Counted from the stretch's first letter, positions 25,171 through 34,879 are shown. The stretch: DNA of 46,291 nt from an uncultured Methanosarcinales archaeon (GCA_903871465.1 CAIQHB010000042.1:1-46291); one strand, 5' to 3'. Numbers and translations: made by a program. The notes: generated from the sequence alone by a model not told the origin.

Positions 25171-25464
25171 TTAATATTTTATCCTAACAGCCTGGCGTAA
25201 TCCAAAACGATTGCACAGGACTTTGATAACGATTTCTCCGGAGATGCTCTCTTTAGTTTCGGCAACTTCTGTTACCTCAAAGGTGGTTATGAAAGATCTC
25301 TCCTTGCTCTTTAGGGGAAACTCCACCAAATAGAGCTCAGTCGCCTCCTTGAGGTTTTTCGCAGCCTCATCAATGGTCTTCCCCTGACTTGCTGTCCGCA
25401 CCTCCGGGCACTCGGCAACGTATATGTCCTCATCTCTATGGATTACTGCGGTAAGTGTGAGCAT
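25171..25464 (-). CDS. hicB: HicB antitoxin fused to the start of a HicA toxin
   Basis: A 97-residue protein. Residues ~1-72 are HicB-like (TLTAVIHRDEDIYVAECPEV, ASQGKTIDEAAKNLKEATEL). The last ~25 residues (ISGEIVIKVLCNRFGLRQA) resemble the first helix of HicA proteins, which usually read SG-x-EVIKxLxxxGF. The toxin's catalytic part is missing and the frame ends at 25171. This appears to be an in-frame HicB-HicA' junction left by deletion. ATG 25464 is preferred; the open frame continues upstream to 25665 through a partial GC-rich repeat and is not credible as protein. Confidence 0.7.
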   Translation of the reverse strand: MLTLTAVIHRDEDIYVAECPEVRTASQGKTIDEAAKNLKEATELYLVEFPLKSKERSFITTFEVTEVAETKESISGEIVIKVLCNRFGLRQAVRIKY

Positions 25465-25626
25465 ACGGATCATTATTAGCACGGCGAGCTTAAATGTTCT
25501 CCGGAAAAATGAAGATTCAGTAAGCGAGCGAGGTTTACGAACTCCCAATTGCATTCTGGACGGCTTCAGCCGGCGAACGCAGGCTACGGGGTTCCCAATG
25601 GGCAATTTTACACAAACATGCTTGCG

Positions 25627-25650
25627 CGTGCTCCTGCGCCCGTGAGCTGC
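25627..25650 (+). repeat. GC-rich repeat, partial copy E
   Basis: Only the start of the core (GTGCTCCTGCGCCCGTGAGC) is present; the palindromic half is missing. Confidence 0.5.
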
Positions 25651-25704
25651 GTTGGCAGAAACCACTGAGCTTTTCTTTTAGCAAATTTATTTTTTTAAGT
25701 AATT

Positions 25705-25941
25705 TTAAATAATATATCCTTTAATGCGAGCCTCGTGGAGCCTCACCAGGCTGTTTGCAGATATCCCTTCCAGTATTCGCGAGTCCTTTATCTCAACTTT
25801 TTCTATGATCTGGCATAGAGATGTCTCAGCTAAATATTGCCGGAGGTTCTCTACTTCAAGAAGTACTATATCATATTGACCAGCTTCACCGAGGGCGGTT
25901 TGTTGGGCACAGGACTGTTTTCGGATTCTTCGCCAAACCTT
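25705..25941 (-). pseudogene. Unknown coding remnant after the giant LamG gene
   Basis: Seventy-eight minus-strand codons without a start end at TAA 25705. The reading includes CAQQTALGEAGQYDIVLLEV and ILEGISANSLVRLHEARIKG, with protein-like composition. A TAG at 25942 separates it from the broken copy of the LamG gene tail. I do not recognise the family. Confidence 0.35.
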
Positions 25942-26090
25942 CTACTTGCGGCTCGGTAGGAAGCCCTCATTGATGCCACAATATAGGCTGAAATATGCCT
26001 TGACTTCCTTCTCGTAAAGGTCTCAATTTCGGCAGCATCGCAGAAACTGCGATGCCTCCGAAATGATCTCGCCTCGTAACCAAGTTGCGG
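25942..26090 (-). pseudogene. Broken tandem copy of the giant protein's C-terminal tail
   Basis: Downstream of the giant gene's stop the sequence repeats its own 3' end with deletions: GTTGCGGTCAATATCCAGTA matches GTTGCTGTCAATATCTAATG inside the gene, and GAAATATGCCTTGACTTCCT matches GAGATATGCCTTGACTTCCT. Reading gives KAYFSLYCGINEGF against AYLSLYYGIDEGLN in the gene. The copy is frameshifted and internally shortened. Confidence 0.7.
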
Positions 26091-29000
26091 TCAATATCCA
26101 GTATCTGGGGCGTTTAGGCCCTCATCGATACCGTAATAGAGGCTGAGATATGCCTTGACTTCCTTCTCGTGAGGCTTCAATTCCGGTAGATATTTCTCAA
26201 TAGTATCGTCAACGGCATCGCAGAAATCTCCGAAGTTATCAAGATGATCTCGCACATACGGTTCCAGTTGCTTGATCAACTCATAGTTGCTGTCAATATC
26301 TAATGTCTGGAGCGTTCTCTCAATCGAGGGCGGCGCGGAAGGATCCAGAGGCGGAAGGACGCGACTGACATAGGTGACGCGGTGCAAGATGCGCCAGCAT
26401 GCAGGTTTTTTGCCGTCGTCTCTCGCTCCGCGCAATGCCACAGCACTTGGATCGTTACTTTGCACCAGCCAGATCGGATCGACGACTAAATTGAAGAAAT
26501 CATCGAAGTGATCCGATTGAGGCTCAAGGTAGAATGACATGAAGCGGTAGGCGTCTACCTTGCCCGGCTGTTTGATCGGCATCGGCCTCTTTGGATCGCT
26601 GGCGTCCACTACAATTTCACCATGCTCATCGCGCTCATAGATATCGCGCTCAACTTTGTCGAGTCTGATATTCATGGCGAACGACGACGACGATTTCTGG
26701 GTCTTGTTGACCGTCAGGCTGAGATGTCCCCCAAAGAGCGCATTAAGAGCGAAATCTACAGCTAAGCCAAAAGCTGATGTTTTTATATACGCATAGATAC
26801 CGCCCAATCCCTTGATGGCATATGACCCGCCAATCATCTCCTGTTGTGAATCCATCGTCTCCTGGGTTTCGGCAAACAAGCCTCCATCAGCCGTCCAGAC
26901 GTAGGTATTAACAAGGTTGCGCTTGTGTAGTTGCGGCAAATTATCTAGCACTCGTCCAGTTTTCAGTGCCGAGGACTCTCCAGCACGACCAATGGCTCCA
27001 GCCGCATATTGCTCAAAGTAGGTCTTCAATTGCATTTCGGCGTCAATGATTCTGTTCTTCCTGGCGTAGGCTTCGATCGGCTTGAAGTAACTGCTATCCG
27101 AGCTGTAGGTCAACCCATTGGGATAATCCACATCGGGCTTGAGGCCGATCTTACCGTCGAGCGTGCCTTGCTTGGTGTAGCGCGGGTTGATCGGGAAGTG
27201 GATGATGTTCCAGTCTTTGGGAATATCAGGATTGGGCATCATCTGGTAGGCAATTAAAGCGTCGTTATGCCGCAGTCGCAAGGCATGCACGTCGGCAGTC
27301 TCCGATTTCACTAACGCCAACCCTACGTTATCAGGCATAAAGCGCCGTCCCATCAGGTCGTCTTTAGCCTCCTCCAATGTAGCCACACGACCGCGCAGTT
27401 CCAGCCTTGTGGTTTTACCGGTAGTGCGGCTGGCACTGGTGCTGGCATCCTCTAGCCAGCCTTCTGATCGCTCAACCGAGGTTTTGACTCCAATCGCCGA
27501 ATCAAATTCCATTATTGATAAATAAGTCATGAAACCGACAGAGGTTTTAAATTTCGCTCCAATGCCCAGATTGAAATTCAACGACATGTCGATACCCTTA
27601 TTCCTCGAGGAGGCGTAGGTGTAAGTGGTCTGCTCCGCTTCTGTGAGTTCAATAGAACTTGCCTGGTTGTAATTGGACAATGTCAGGTTTTCACTCGGCA
27701 CTGGCGGCGCGCCCTCGACGAACCCGATCAACTGCGGCGCAAACTGCACCTGACCAACCCATTCAGTCACCATGTCGCCGACCTTATAACCGGTAATGAT
27801 CTGCCAGTTGCCATCCAGAATAAAGCTGTAACAGCGTTTCAAGACACTGATCAGGTTGCCCTGACTGTCATACTCCATAGCGGCGTATTCCTGGCTGCCA
27901 GGGGTGCTTCCAATGATCCCGCTAAATGGTGTGCGGATGTCCATAAGGGCGCTTCGCACCTGCGGTGTATCCTCGCCAATCGGCGCAGTGGAGAGCACAC
28001 GTTTTGCGGGGCAATGTGACCCAACCTTCAATGCGAGATGATTGCTGCGCAAAGAGTAATCGGAAATATTATCATTTGATTCGGCATCGAAGGTGTAGTA
28101 GGCGATCAGATCCTCCTTCTCTCCCTGAATGCGGCGGAAGAGATTGTCCCGAATTTGTTCCTCGGTGCGAGCGGTTTGCCAGATGCGCACCTCCTCCAGC
28201 TCGCCTTCGAAGTATTGATCGGTAGTAGTGGGTGTTTTTCGCGCTCCCAGCATGAATTGAGGAACAGAAGTTGCCCATACGGTAGGATCTTCGGGCGCCT
28301 CTGTATTTTCCAGCTGGCCATTGATATACAATTTCAAGCTGGAGCCTTGCGGGTCGGGGCTTTTGACCCATTGCGCACCAGTGATAGTGGCGTGGTTTTG
28401 ACTCTTGGAATCGAAGGCCTTGTTACCCTTGCCTTCCTGAAAGCGCCACCACGATACCAATCCCTGTTCATTGCCATTTATGCTGGCACCGATATCCTTT
28501 TTATCAACCACAAAGAATTTACCGTCTGTCGTTGGGAAATGATCGCGGGCCGTGTTCCAAACGCGAACCTCTGCAATGACGCCTTTGAAGCTATTACCGA
28601 TGATCACTGGCTTATTACTGTTTCCCACATCCACCGGTTGGCGGGATTTATCGCTATCAGGCTGAACACTCTCGTATTTGGCTGACCCATATTCAACCCC
28701 GTCAACATAGAAATTAATCTCATCCCAAGCCGTCAAATACAAATCAGGCTTGTTAGGATCGATGCTTTTGTTATCTTGCTTACTTAAGCGTTTACGTGTA
28801 ACCGCCACTTTATGGAATCCTGCTGTCAACGCATTGGAGGGAAATTTGTGAACTACCTGATTGACATCTTCAAAGGCAAACTCTAACAGATTAGCAGTAT
28901 TGAGGGAGAGCGAGTAAGGCACATGCTGTTCTCCATCACCAAACTCGCCCCGCCTAATGATGACCCGCTGACGGTTCAGATACGTGATCTGCAGAAACGT

Positions 29001-32000
29001 CTCGATTGTCAGGTCCTGATTAATGTCGAGTGTCGTATCGTTGCCACAATTGAGGGTATCGTCGCCGTCAAATTCAAGACCATAAGCCTGATGAAAGGCC
29101 GCGGCAAGATGTGTCCAATTCCTTGTGTATATGTTCTCGCATGTTTTCACTAACTTTCCACCGACGCCCGCGATTACCTTGTAAGCCTGTAGCGGAGACT
29201 CATCTCTCTCGCTTAATTTGCCCCATAAGGTAAAATCACTGATATTGGGCGCTTTGCCTACCAAATACCAGTAGCCGATAAGGCCAGTTTCAGCGCCATT
29301 CAAATGGCGATACATATCGGCTTGAATTTCCCCCTGCGAGCGAGCCCGTTTCCAAATGCGCACTTCATCAATTGCTCCTTTCATATACTCATTACCTTGT
29401 CCTGTTTCCCCGATAATCAATGTATGGGTATCATCTAATAGTAACGGCATGCAGCCACCAGATTGGAATTTTTTTGGATCGCCCTGTATTATGCCGTTCA
29501 CATAAATGTTATAGCCTGACGGCGTGACCACATAGGCAACATGATACCATGTACCAACCACGTAAGTGAAATCGACATCAGCAGTCGTTGTAATCCAATT
29601 TGTGCCATTGCCAATATCGCCATGGATCTTGTTCCCTTCCATGAACTTTAAGTCGAAACCGTAATCTTTGGGCCTACGTGAGCCCATAATACCTATAATG
29701 GCTTTCGTATCATCGGGCCTCACCCATGCCTCAACCGTGAAGGTCCCACTTAGTGGTTCCATGCAATGGATTTCTATCCAGGTTTTGCCGTCGAAAGTCT
29801 CAGTTCCATCCTGGCCGCACTCCTCCAACGCAAGCAGGTAATTGGAGTTAGAGGAACAATGCTTGATAATTTGCGCCTTCCCCTCGATGCGCATAGGACG
29901 AACCCAGGCTTCGAGCGCCAGATCACCCGCTGCGTCGAAATCGTTGATTTTATTAGCATCGGCCTCCGCAAAAGTATTTCCGTCATTTAAAGAGACAATA
30001 ATGCCCGGCGCGGCTGCGGTCCATTTGCATACCAGAGACGGCACAAGTTCATTGGGTTCTTGGAGATCGGTATTGGAAACCATCATCTTGCTGTCTCCGA
30101 CAGTGATCGCCCGAATAAGTATAGAGCCCTTCGAAAGATCAGCGCTGATTCCCTCGCAAGTCGCATTATTGTAATCGTATTCCACACAAAAGATAGGCAA
30201 GGATTGGGATTCATTGGCTCTTAAAGAACCTTCAAACGGAATGAGCTTATCACCCACAAAGATCTGTTTGCTCACCGTGATGCACTCCTCCCCGACCATC
30301 AAGATTGCTCCCGCATTAATAGAGCGCTTCGCGCCCGGATCCAACAAGGTCAACTCGTTATCTTTCGTTTTCTGCCCGGAGCCAACATAAGTGTGTTCAG
30401 TTGCTTGTCCATTCAGGATCCTTGAAAAATCCTGCGCAGCACGTGGAACGTTATTCCAATTCTCCTTGATTACAAAATCATCTCTTGACGCTCCATAAAA
30501 GATCGAAACGGTACAAGCAGCGGAGTTCTTGTTTTTATCGTCTCCGACTTCAATGGATATCTTATCATATGCTGTGGACGTGGAGAAACAAGATACCGCA
30601 TCTTTTCCGTTGGATAGTAGTGTAGCCTTCGCGCGTTCTGTCAAGGTATCGTAATAAGTGACGAAGAATTGGTCGTCTTGGCCGCGGAAATACAACGCCA
30701 GCGAGCCGGTGGCGCTATCGAACAGGAACGGTGCATCGTTCGTCCAGGCGAAGCCAAGCAGGCCTCCAGAGATCGTCAGCCCGAGGGCATCGGTGTGTAT
30801 GTGCGGCATAATCACCGAAGCACCGCTCATCCGCAGAGATTTCAGCGGCTGGATTACTGCCAGAAGATCGGCCAGCGCTTTTTGGGCTTTTTGCAATTTT
30901 AATTTAGCGTCTGATATTTTTTTATTCACATCGGCGATTTTCCAGGGTTGCACTTCGATTATCCAGCGATTTTTTGGCAAATCCGGAGTCACGAGAATTT
31001 CCTGGGGCGCATTATAGGTGTAATCCTCGATAGAACTATGCTTATCGAGCTGGAATATAAACTTCTGTGAAATATCAGAAAAGTTCCCAAAGCTAAAAGC
31101 AAGTATTTGATCGGGCGAATTCTTGTTATAAAAAAGAACTTTCGCTGCCTTGATTTGCTTCCAATCCTTCGCTTCTCCTAACTCCTTTTTCGCCCCTTCA
31201 ACTGCTTGCTGTTTAGCAGGAATCTGGCTTTCGAGATCATCGATTTTTTTGAGCATCTCATTGATGGATTCGTTGGTGACAATCTCTTCTGGGTTGAGTA
31301 GTCGTAACTCTAGGTTATCCGGTATTTGTGTCAGCCTTCCGCTGGAGGACACGCTAAAATCGAGCGCCGCGATATTGTTCTTATCTGGATTGCTTTTATC
31401 ATTCGTTGCCACTGCCAGCATGACGCGTCCTGTATTCTTAAGCGGCTTTTCTTCGCCGGAATATCCGCTAACAGTTTTGCTCTGCTGGTAATAGAGCAGA
31501 CATGCGGGACCCGATTTGAAACTTCGCCCCTTGATCTCAAAACTCGTACGCTCAATGCCGGAATGCTCTCCCACTGGCGCGTCGGAACCGATCCATTCGG
31601 CACCATATATCGTTCCATCGATCCTATTATTGGTCTGATCGTGGATATCGCTGCCACTATCTTCATCGAAGCGCCAATATCCCACTAGGTCCGATTCCAG
31701 CCCCGTTAAGCGGTGGTGCATATCTTCTTTCAATTCCGCACTAGAGCGGGCCCGTTTCCAGAGACGGATTTCATCAATGACGGCAAGGGGTAAGGTTGTA
31801 TCTTGAGTAGAAGTTGTACATTTGATATTGAGATCCATTTCAGAGGACGAGATCTCACCTTGTTTGTCGGCTATTTTCGTTTCCTCGCCGTTGATGAAAA
31901 ACCGCACATTGCTGCCATCGAAGCTCCCCGCAAGATGATACCAGGTATCCCTATTCATCGCACGTTCCCAAACTACTTCAACCCATACTCCATTGATCGA

Positions 32001-33275
32001 AATGGCAAAACCAGGTTTACTGTCCTGATTAATGGCCAACAAATAGCCTAGTCCCTTATTGGCATCACCCCTCCAAATAACGCATGACCCCATACCTTTG
32101 CTGAACTTGATCCACGTCTCAATCGTTATCGCTTTTGAAAAATTCAGCTCTGGTCTGTTTTTGATGCATATGTTATCGTTACTATTCCTGAATTCCAGGG
32201 CTGATTCCGAGTACCCGTTGTTCACGAGGCGCGGGATAAGGGGCTTACCACATTGAGGGCAAGTGCCCGATTGGCGAGTATACACATCAAGGTGTTTCTC
32301 GCACGTATACGTTTGAGTGCCCCGTGTGTTGAACAGCCCATCCGACGAGCATTCCACGTTATATGAATCCAACCTTCCAGTGATGCCATTCTCAGCAAAG
32401 ATCTGCCAGCGTTTTATCTCCGCAATGGCAGTGGGGAGCATCAGCACTGAGAAATGTCCATCTTTCAGGTTAGCAATGAATTTCAGTTCCTGCGTGGGTT
32501 CATAGAAAATATTGCCCTCCAGATCTTTGGGTCCCAGGCTGTCCTTGCGGCTGGCCGGGCGCGTCTTGCTCCGACTGCGCTGGTAGCGCACTTCCATTTT
32601 TGGGGTCAGTTGATTCCCGACCATCACGAACCGATCAACGAGCAGGGATGCATTGACCAGGGGTACTGTTGTTTCATCAGCGGATACCGGCACCCACTCA
32701 TTCTTTTTCTTATCCTTGTTGAATTCAACATACCCTTTAACGCCTTCCTTATTACTAACCAGCAGGTGACTTTGACCATCTTTACTTATGTATCCATGAA
32801 CCATTGACTCAAGATCGGTGCTTCCAATCGCCTGCCGGAAGACATAGACGTATCGCCCGTCTGACAGAACCTGGAATGGCACGCCCTTTGTAAACCGGGC
32901 CGTGGTGGATCTGAAGTAATCATATTCATCTGGCTTGTCGGGAGGCAGGGCGGTCCCTTCAACTTCAGGTTGGGAGCTGTTTTTCTTGAAGGTGGGCAAC
33001 ATGGTCTGGTCAGCAACGCCAAAACCGACCTCGGCGATCTCGTTCGGAAAGATCAATTCTGTCGGGGTGCTTTGCCAGCCATCCACATCGAGGAAGCTTT
33101 TGGGTTTCTCCGCCATTTCAGCCCCTGCATCATTGCTGCCCAAATCCAAAATGCTGTACCAGATGTGTTGCTCGGCGTCCATGGCAAAAGCAATCACAAT
33201 GCCTTTATGACGAACTATGGCGGTATGTTGGTATTGGCTTGGCCCGCTATATGATTTGACGAATTTTTCGAGCAT
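26091..33275 (-). CDS. Giant LamG multi-domain protein (2394 residues)
   Basis: ATG 33275 follows GAGGAGGG by five bases. No signal peptide or membrane anchor is evident. Residues 1-320 are an unassigned beta-rich domain. Residues ~323-345 hold YTCEKH...CPQC, a C-x2-H plus C-x2-C metal-ribbon resembling the heavy-metal-binding YTCPMHPE motif. Residues ~358-560 are a LamG/concanavalin-like domain. Coiled coils lie near 663-711 and 778-813. Residues ~1094-1730 contain further LamG modules, two of which appear inserted into another (see findings). Residues ~1730-2394 are unassigned, with Ser/Thr/Gly-rich strands around 1850-1950. LamG domains usually bind carbohydrate. A surface adhesin or toxin-like effector are both possible; the function is unknown. 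Confidence 0.85.
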   Translation of the reverse strand: MLEKFVKSYSGPSQYQHTAIVRHKGIVIAFAMDAEQHIWYSILDLGSNDAGAEMAEKPKSFLDVDGWQSTPTELIFPNEIAEVGFGVADQTMLPTFKKNSSQPEVEGTALPPDKPDEYDYFRSTTARFTKGVPFQVLSDGRYVYVFRQAIGSTDLESMVHGYISKDGQSHLLVSNKEGVKGYVEFNKDKKKNEWVPVSADETTVPLVNASLLVDRFVMVGNQLTPKMEVRYQRSRSKTRPASRKDSLGPKDLEGNIFYEPTQELKFIANLKDGHFSVLMLPTAIAEIKRWQIFAENGITGRLDSYNVECSSDGLFNTRGTQTYTCEKHLDVYTRQSGTCPQCGKPLIPRLVNNGYSESALEFRNSNDNICIKNRPELNFSKAITIETWIKFSKGMGSCVIWRGDANKGLGYLLAINQDSKPGFAISINGVWVEVVWERAMNRDTWYHLAGSFDGSNVRFFINGEETKIADKQGEISSSEMDLNIKCTTSTQDTTLPLAVIDEIRLWKRARSSAELKEDMHHRLTGLESDLVGYWRFDEDSGSDIHDQTNNRIDGTIYGAEWIGSDAPVGEHSGIERTSFEIKGRSFKSGPACLLYYQQSKTVSGYSGEEKPLKNTGRVMLAVATNDKSNPDKNNIAALDFSVSSSGRLTQIPDNLELRLLNPEEIVTNESINEMLKKIDDLESQIPAKQQAVEGAKKELGEAKDWKQIKAAKVLFYNKNSPDQILAFSFGNFSDISQKFIFQLDKHSSIEDYTYNAPQEILVTPDLPKNRWIIEVQPWKIADVNKKISDAKLKLQKAQKALADLLAVIQPLKSLRMSGASVIMPHIHTDALGLTISGGLLGFAWTNDAPFLFDSATGSLALYFRGQDDQFFVTYYDTLTERAKATLLSNGKDAVSCFSTSTAYDKISIEVGDDKNKNSAACTVSIFYGASRDDFVIKENWNNVPRAAQDFSRILNGQATEHTYVGSGQKTKDNELTLLDPGAKRSINAGAILMVGEECITVSKQIFVGDKLIPFEGSLRANESQSLPIFCVEYDYNNATCEGISADLSKGSILIRAITVGDSKMMVSNTDLQEPNELVPSLVCKWTAAAPGIIVSLNDGNTFAEADANKINDFDAAGDLALEAWVRPMRIEGKAQIIKHCSSNSNYLLALEECGQDGTETFDGKTWIEIHCMEPLSGTFTVEAWVRPDDTKAIIGIMGSRRPKDYGFDLKFMEGNKIHGDIGNGTNWITTTADVDFTYVVGTWYHVAYVVTPSGYNIYVNGIIQGDPKKFQSGGCMPLLLDDTHTLIIGETGQGNEYMKGAIDEVRIWKRARSQGEIQADMYRHLNGAETGLIGYWYLVGKAPNISDFTLWGKLSERDESPLQAYKVIAGVGGKLVKTCENIYTRNWTHLAAAFHQAYGLEFDGDDTLNCGNDTTLDINQDLTIETFLQITYLNRQRVIIRRGEFGDGEQHVPYSLSLNTANLLEFAFEDVNQVVHKFPSNALTAGFHKVAVTRKRLSKQDNKSIDPNKPDLYLTAWDEINFYVDGVEYGSAKYESVQPDSDKSRQPVDVGNSNKPVIIGNSFKGVIAEVRVWNTARDHFPTTDGKFFVVDKKDIGASINGNEQGLVSWWRFQEGKGNKAFDSKSQNHATITGAQWVKSPDPQGSSLKLYINGQLENTEAPEDPTVWATSVPQFMLGARKTPTTTDQYFEGELEEVRIWQTARTEEQIRDNLFRRIQGEKEDLIAYYTFDAESNDNISDYSLRSNHLALKVGSHCPAKRVLSTAPIGEDTPQVRSALMDIRTPFSGIIGSTPGSQEYAAMEYDSQGNLISVLKRCYSFILDGNWQIITGYKVGDMVTEWVGQVQFAPQLIGFVEGAPPVPSENLTLSNYNQASSIELTEAEQTTYTYASSRNKGIDMSLNFNLGIGAKFKTSVGFMTYLSIMEFDSAIGVKTSVERSEGWLEDASTSASRTTGKTTRLELRGRVATLEEAKDDLMGRRFMPDNVGLALVKSETADVHALRLRHNDALIAYQMMPNPDIPKDWNIIHFPINPRYTKQGTLDGKIGLKPDVDYPNGLTYSSDSSYFKPIEAYARKNRIIDAEMQLKTYFEQYAAGAIGRAGESSALKTGRVLDNLPQLHKRNLVNTYVWTADGGLFAETQETMDSQQEMIGGSYAIKGLGGIYAYIKTSAFGLAVDFALNALFGGHLSLTVNKTQKSSSSFAMNIRLDKVERDIYERDEHGEIVVDASDPKRPMPIKQPGKVDAYRFMSFYLEPQSDHFDDFFNLVVDPIWLVQSNDPSAVALRGARDDGKKPACWRILHRVTYVSRVLPPLDPSAPPSIERTLQTLDIDSNYELIKQLEPYVRDHLDNFGDFCDAVDDTIEKYLPELKPHEKEVKAYLSLYYGIDEGLNAPDTGY

Positions 33276-33344
33276 ATGATCCCTCCTCTGACTGATGAAC
33301 AAGCACGGTCAATTACCTGATTCTGTGTCGTTTATCACAGCATA

Positions 33345-33363
33345 ATTTATCTGCTAGATAAAT
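33345..33363. promoter_or_regulatory. Palindromic operator candidate before the giant LamG gene
   Basis: ATTTATCT-GCT-AGATAAAT is a perfect 8-bp inverted repeat with a 3-base spacer, about 70 bases upstream of ATG 33275. TATA-like stretches lie within it (GATTTATC on the minus strand), so a bound regulator would block the promoter. No regulator gene is adjacent. The rest of 33276-33577 shows no gene. Confidence 0.45.
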
Positions 33364-33622
33364 CTTTTGACTGATAAATGGCAATGTGTAGTCCAGCAAG
33401 TATTATGCAATTCAGTCTAAGTCCGGCCCATATGTGCCGGAGTCTGGAAACTTAGAAAAGGATAGAGGGTAGCGTGCCAGTTTTGATGTAAATTTCATAG
33501 TAATATCCAGTAGCAAGAACCAACTTGCAGTTCACCAGACAACGGCAAGTTATTTCTTCACGGGATATTATAATTTAGCCCTGTATCCCCAAGTCGTCAA
33601 ACTTTGGGGGGGACACAGAGCC

Positions 33623-34879
33623 ATGAATATATCTGACTTAGCAGAAGATTATCTTATCGATGTCTCGATCGATGGAGATCGAGACTCTTTCACTGCAAGT
33701 GAAAGATCGAAAAGATGGCATGAGAAAGCTAACCGCCAGTTTTCTGAATGAGGTAATGCAGCATGAGGCCGAAAATCAAATCCAGGCGCGCCACTACGAA
33801 CGCACCGGCAAGAGAAAAGCGCATCGGAACGGAACAAGACCGCGATCTCTCAAGACCATTCACGGCGAAATAGAGCTTGATAAACCCCAAATCCGGGAGT
33901 TCCCATTCAAAACCAAGGTATTCGAGAGATTTTCTAGGGTAGAGGAATCTGTAAGAGTTTCTGTAGCCGAATCGTATCTCGAAGGAGTATCAACCAGAAA
34001 AGTCGAGAAAGTTTTCTCCAAATTCGGATTGGAAAATATCTCAGCCTCAGAAGTCTCAAGAATCGCGAAAAAGCTTGATAAATTAGTCAAAGAGTTTCTT
34101 GATGAACCTATTGTTGGATCAATTCCGTATATTTTCGTGGATGCAAGTTACTTCTAGGTCTGAACGGATGGAAGATACATAAATAAGGCATTGCTTGTTG
34201 TTACTGCTATTCACGAAGATGGTTATCGCGAGATTCTTAGTGCCACTGTTGCTGATAGCGAAGACGAATCCTGTTGGGAAAGTTGTTTTGAAAGTTTAAA
34301 GGCTCGAGGACTCACAGGCGTCAAATTAATAATATCTGATGCTCATAAAGGAATACAAGCGGCTGTCCAAAAGGTATTTCTTGGAGCTTCTTGGCAGATA
34401 TCGCTGACTGAAGTCAGCGAGAGTTTCGACGTGCCACGACTACGTCGGTGGCAGCCTCGACCCAGTCGAGGCATAGTCGAAACATGTGTAACGTTCACTT
34501 CATGCGTGCCGTGCTCAAGAACATGCCGAAGAAAAATAAGAAGGAGGTTGCTTATATGCTGAAGGATGCTCTTGAAGATGAGGCCAAGATGCAGAAACTG
34601 GCAGTTGTTCTTGACGATAAAGGATACAAAAAGTCTGCGGATACGATTGATAGTTTCCGATTCGACCTTTGGAATTATAAATCATTTCCCAGACCACACT
34701 GGAAACGGATCCGAACCACTAACGGCCTGGAGAGAATCAATAAGGAGCTGAAACGAAGAAGTCGCGTATCAGGGGCATACCCAAACGATCAATCTCTCCT
34801 GAGAGTGGCGGTTTGCATCATGATGAATATCAACGAGGATTGGATAACTGGTAATAGGTATTTATCCTTAGAGGAGTGA
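33623..34879 (+). pseudogene. IS256-family transposase, multiply broken
   Basis: Reading starts at ATG 33623 (NISDLAEDYLID), then needs a frameshift near 33695 to continue as LTASFLNEVMQHEAENQIQA, with HYERTGKRKAHRNGTRPRSL typical of IS256. Two in-frame stops (TAG 34155, TGA 34161) follow the first catalytic Asp (FVDASYF). The second Asp is in IISDAHKG. An 86-bp repeat interrupts the frame at 34398, and the C-terminal part (NVHFMRAVLKNMPKK, TNGLERINKELKRRSRVSG with the catalytic Glu) ends at 34879. There are thus at least four lesions and no activity is expected in trans. Confidence 0.9.
34398..34483. repeat. 86-bp palindromic repeat inserted in the transposase
   Basis: Removing these bases restores ...GASWQ-MCNVHFMRAVL, so they are an insertion. 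It consists of nested hairpins: GCTGACT/AGTCAGC, CCTCGAC/GTCGAGG, and outer TTTCGAC/GTCGAAA arms. The length is not a multiple of three, so it shifts the frame. It is unrelated to the GC-rich repeat family. Confidence 0.8.

Noticed and set aside
26091-28000. MACPF or aerolysin-type pore domain in the C-terminal part of the giant protein
   Set aside because: Ser/Thr/Gly-rich strands are suggestive, but the MACPF signature was not found and no pore family could be named.
28155-28685. 176-codon plus-strand frame inside the giant LamG gene
   Set aside because: It is a shadow of the minus-strand LamG coding sequence, with no domain pattern.
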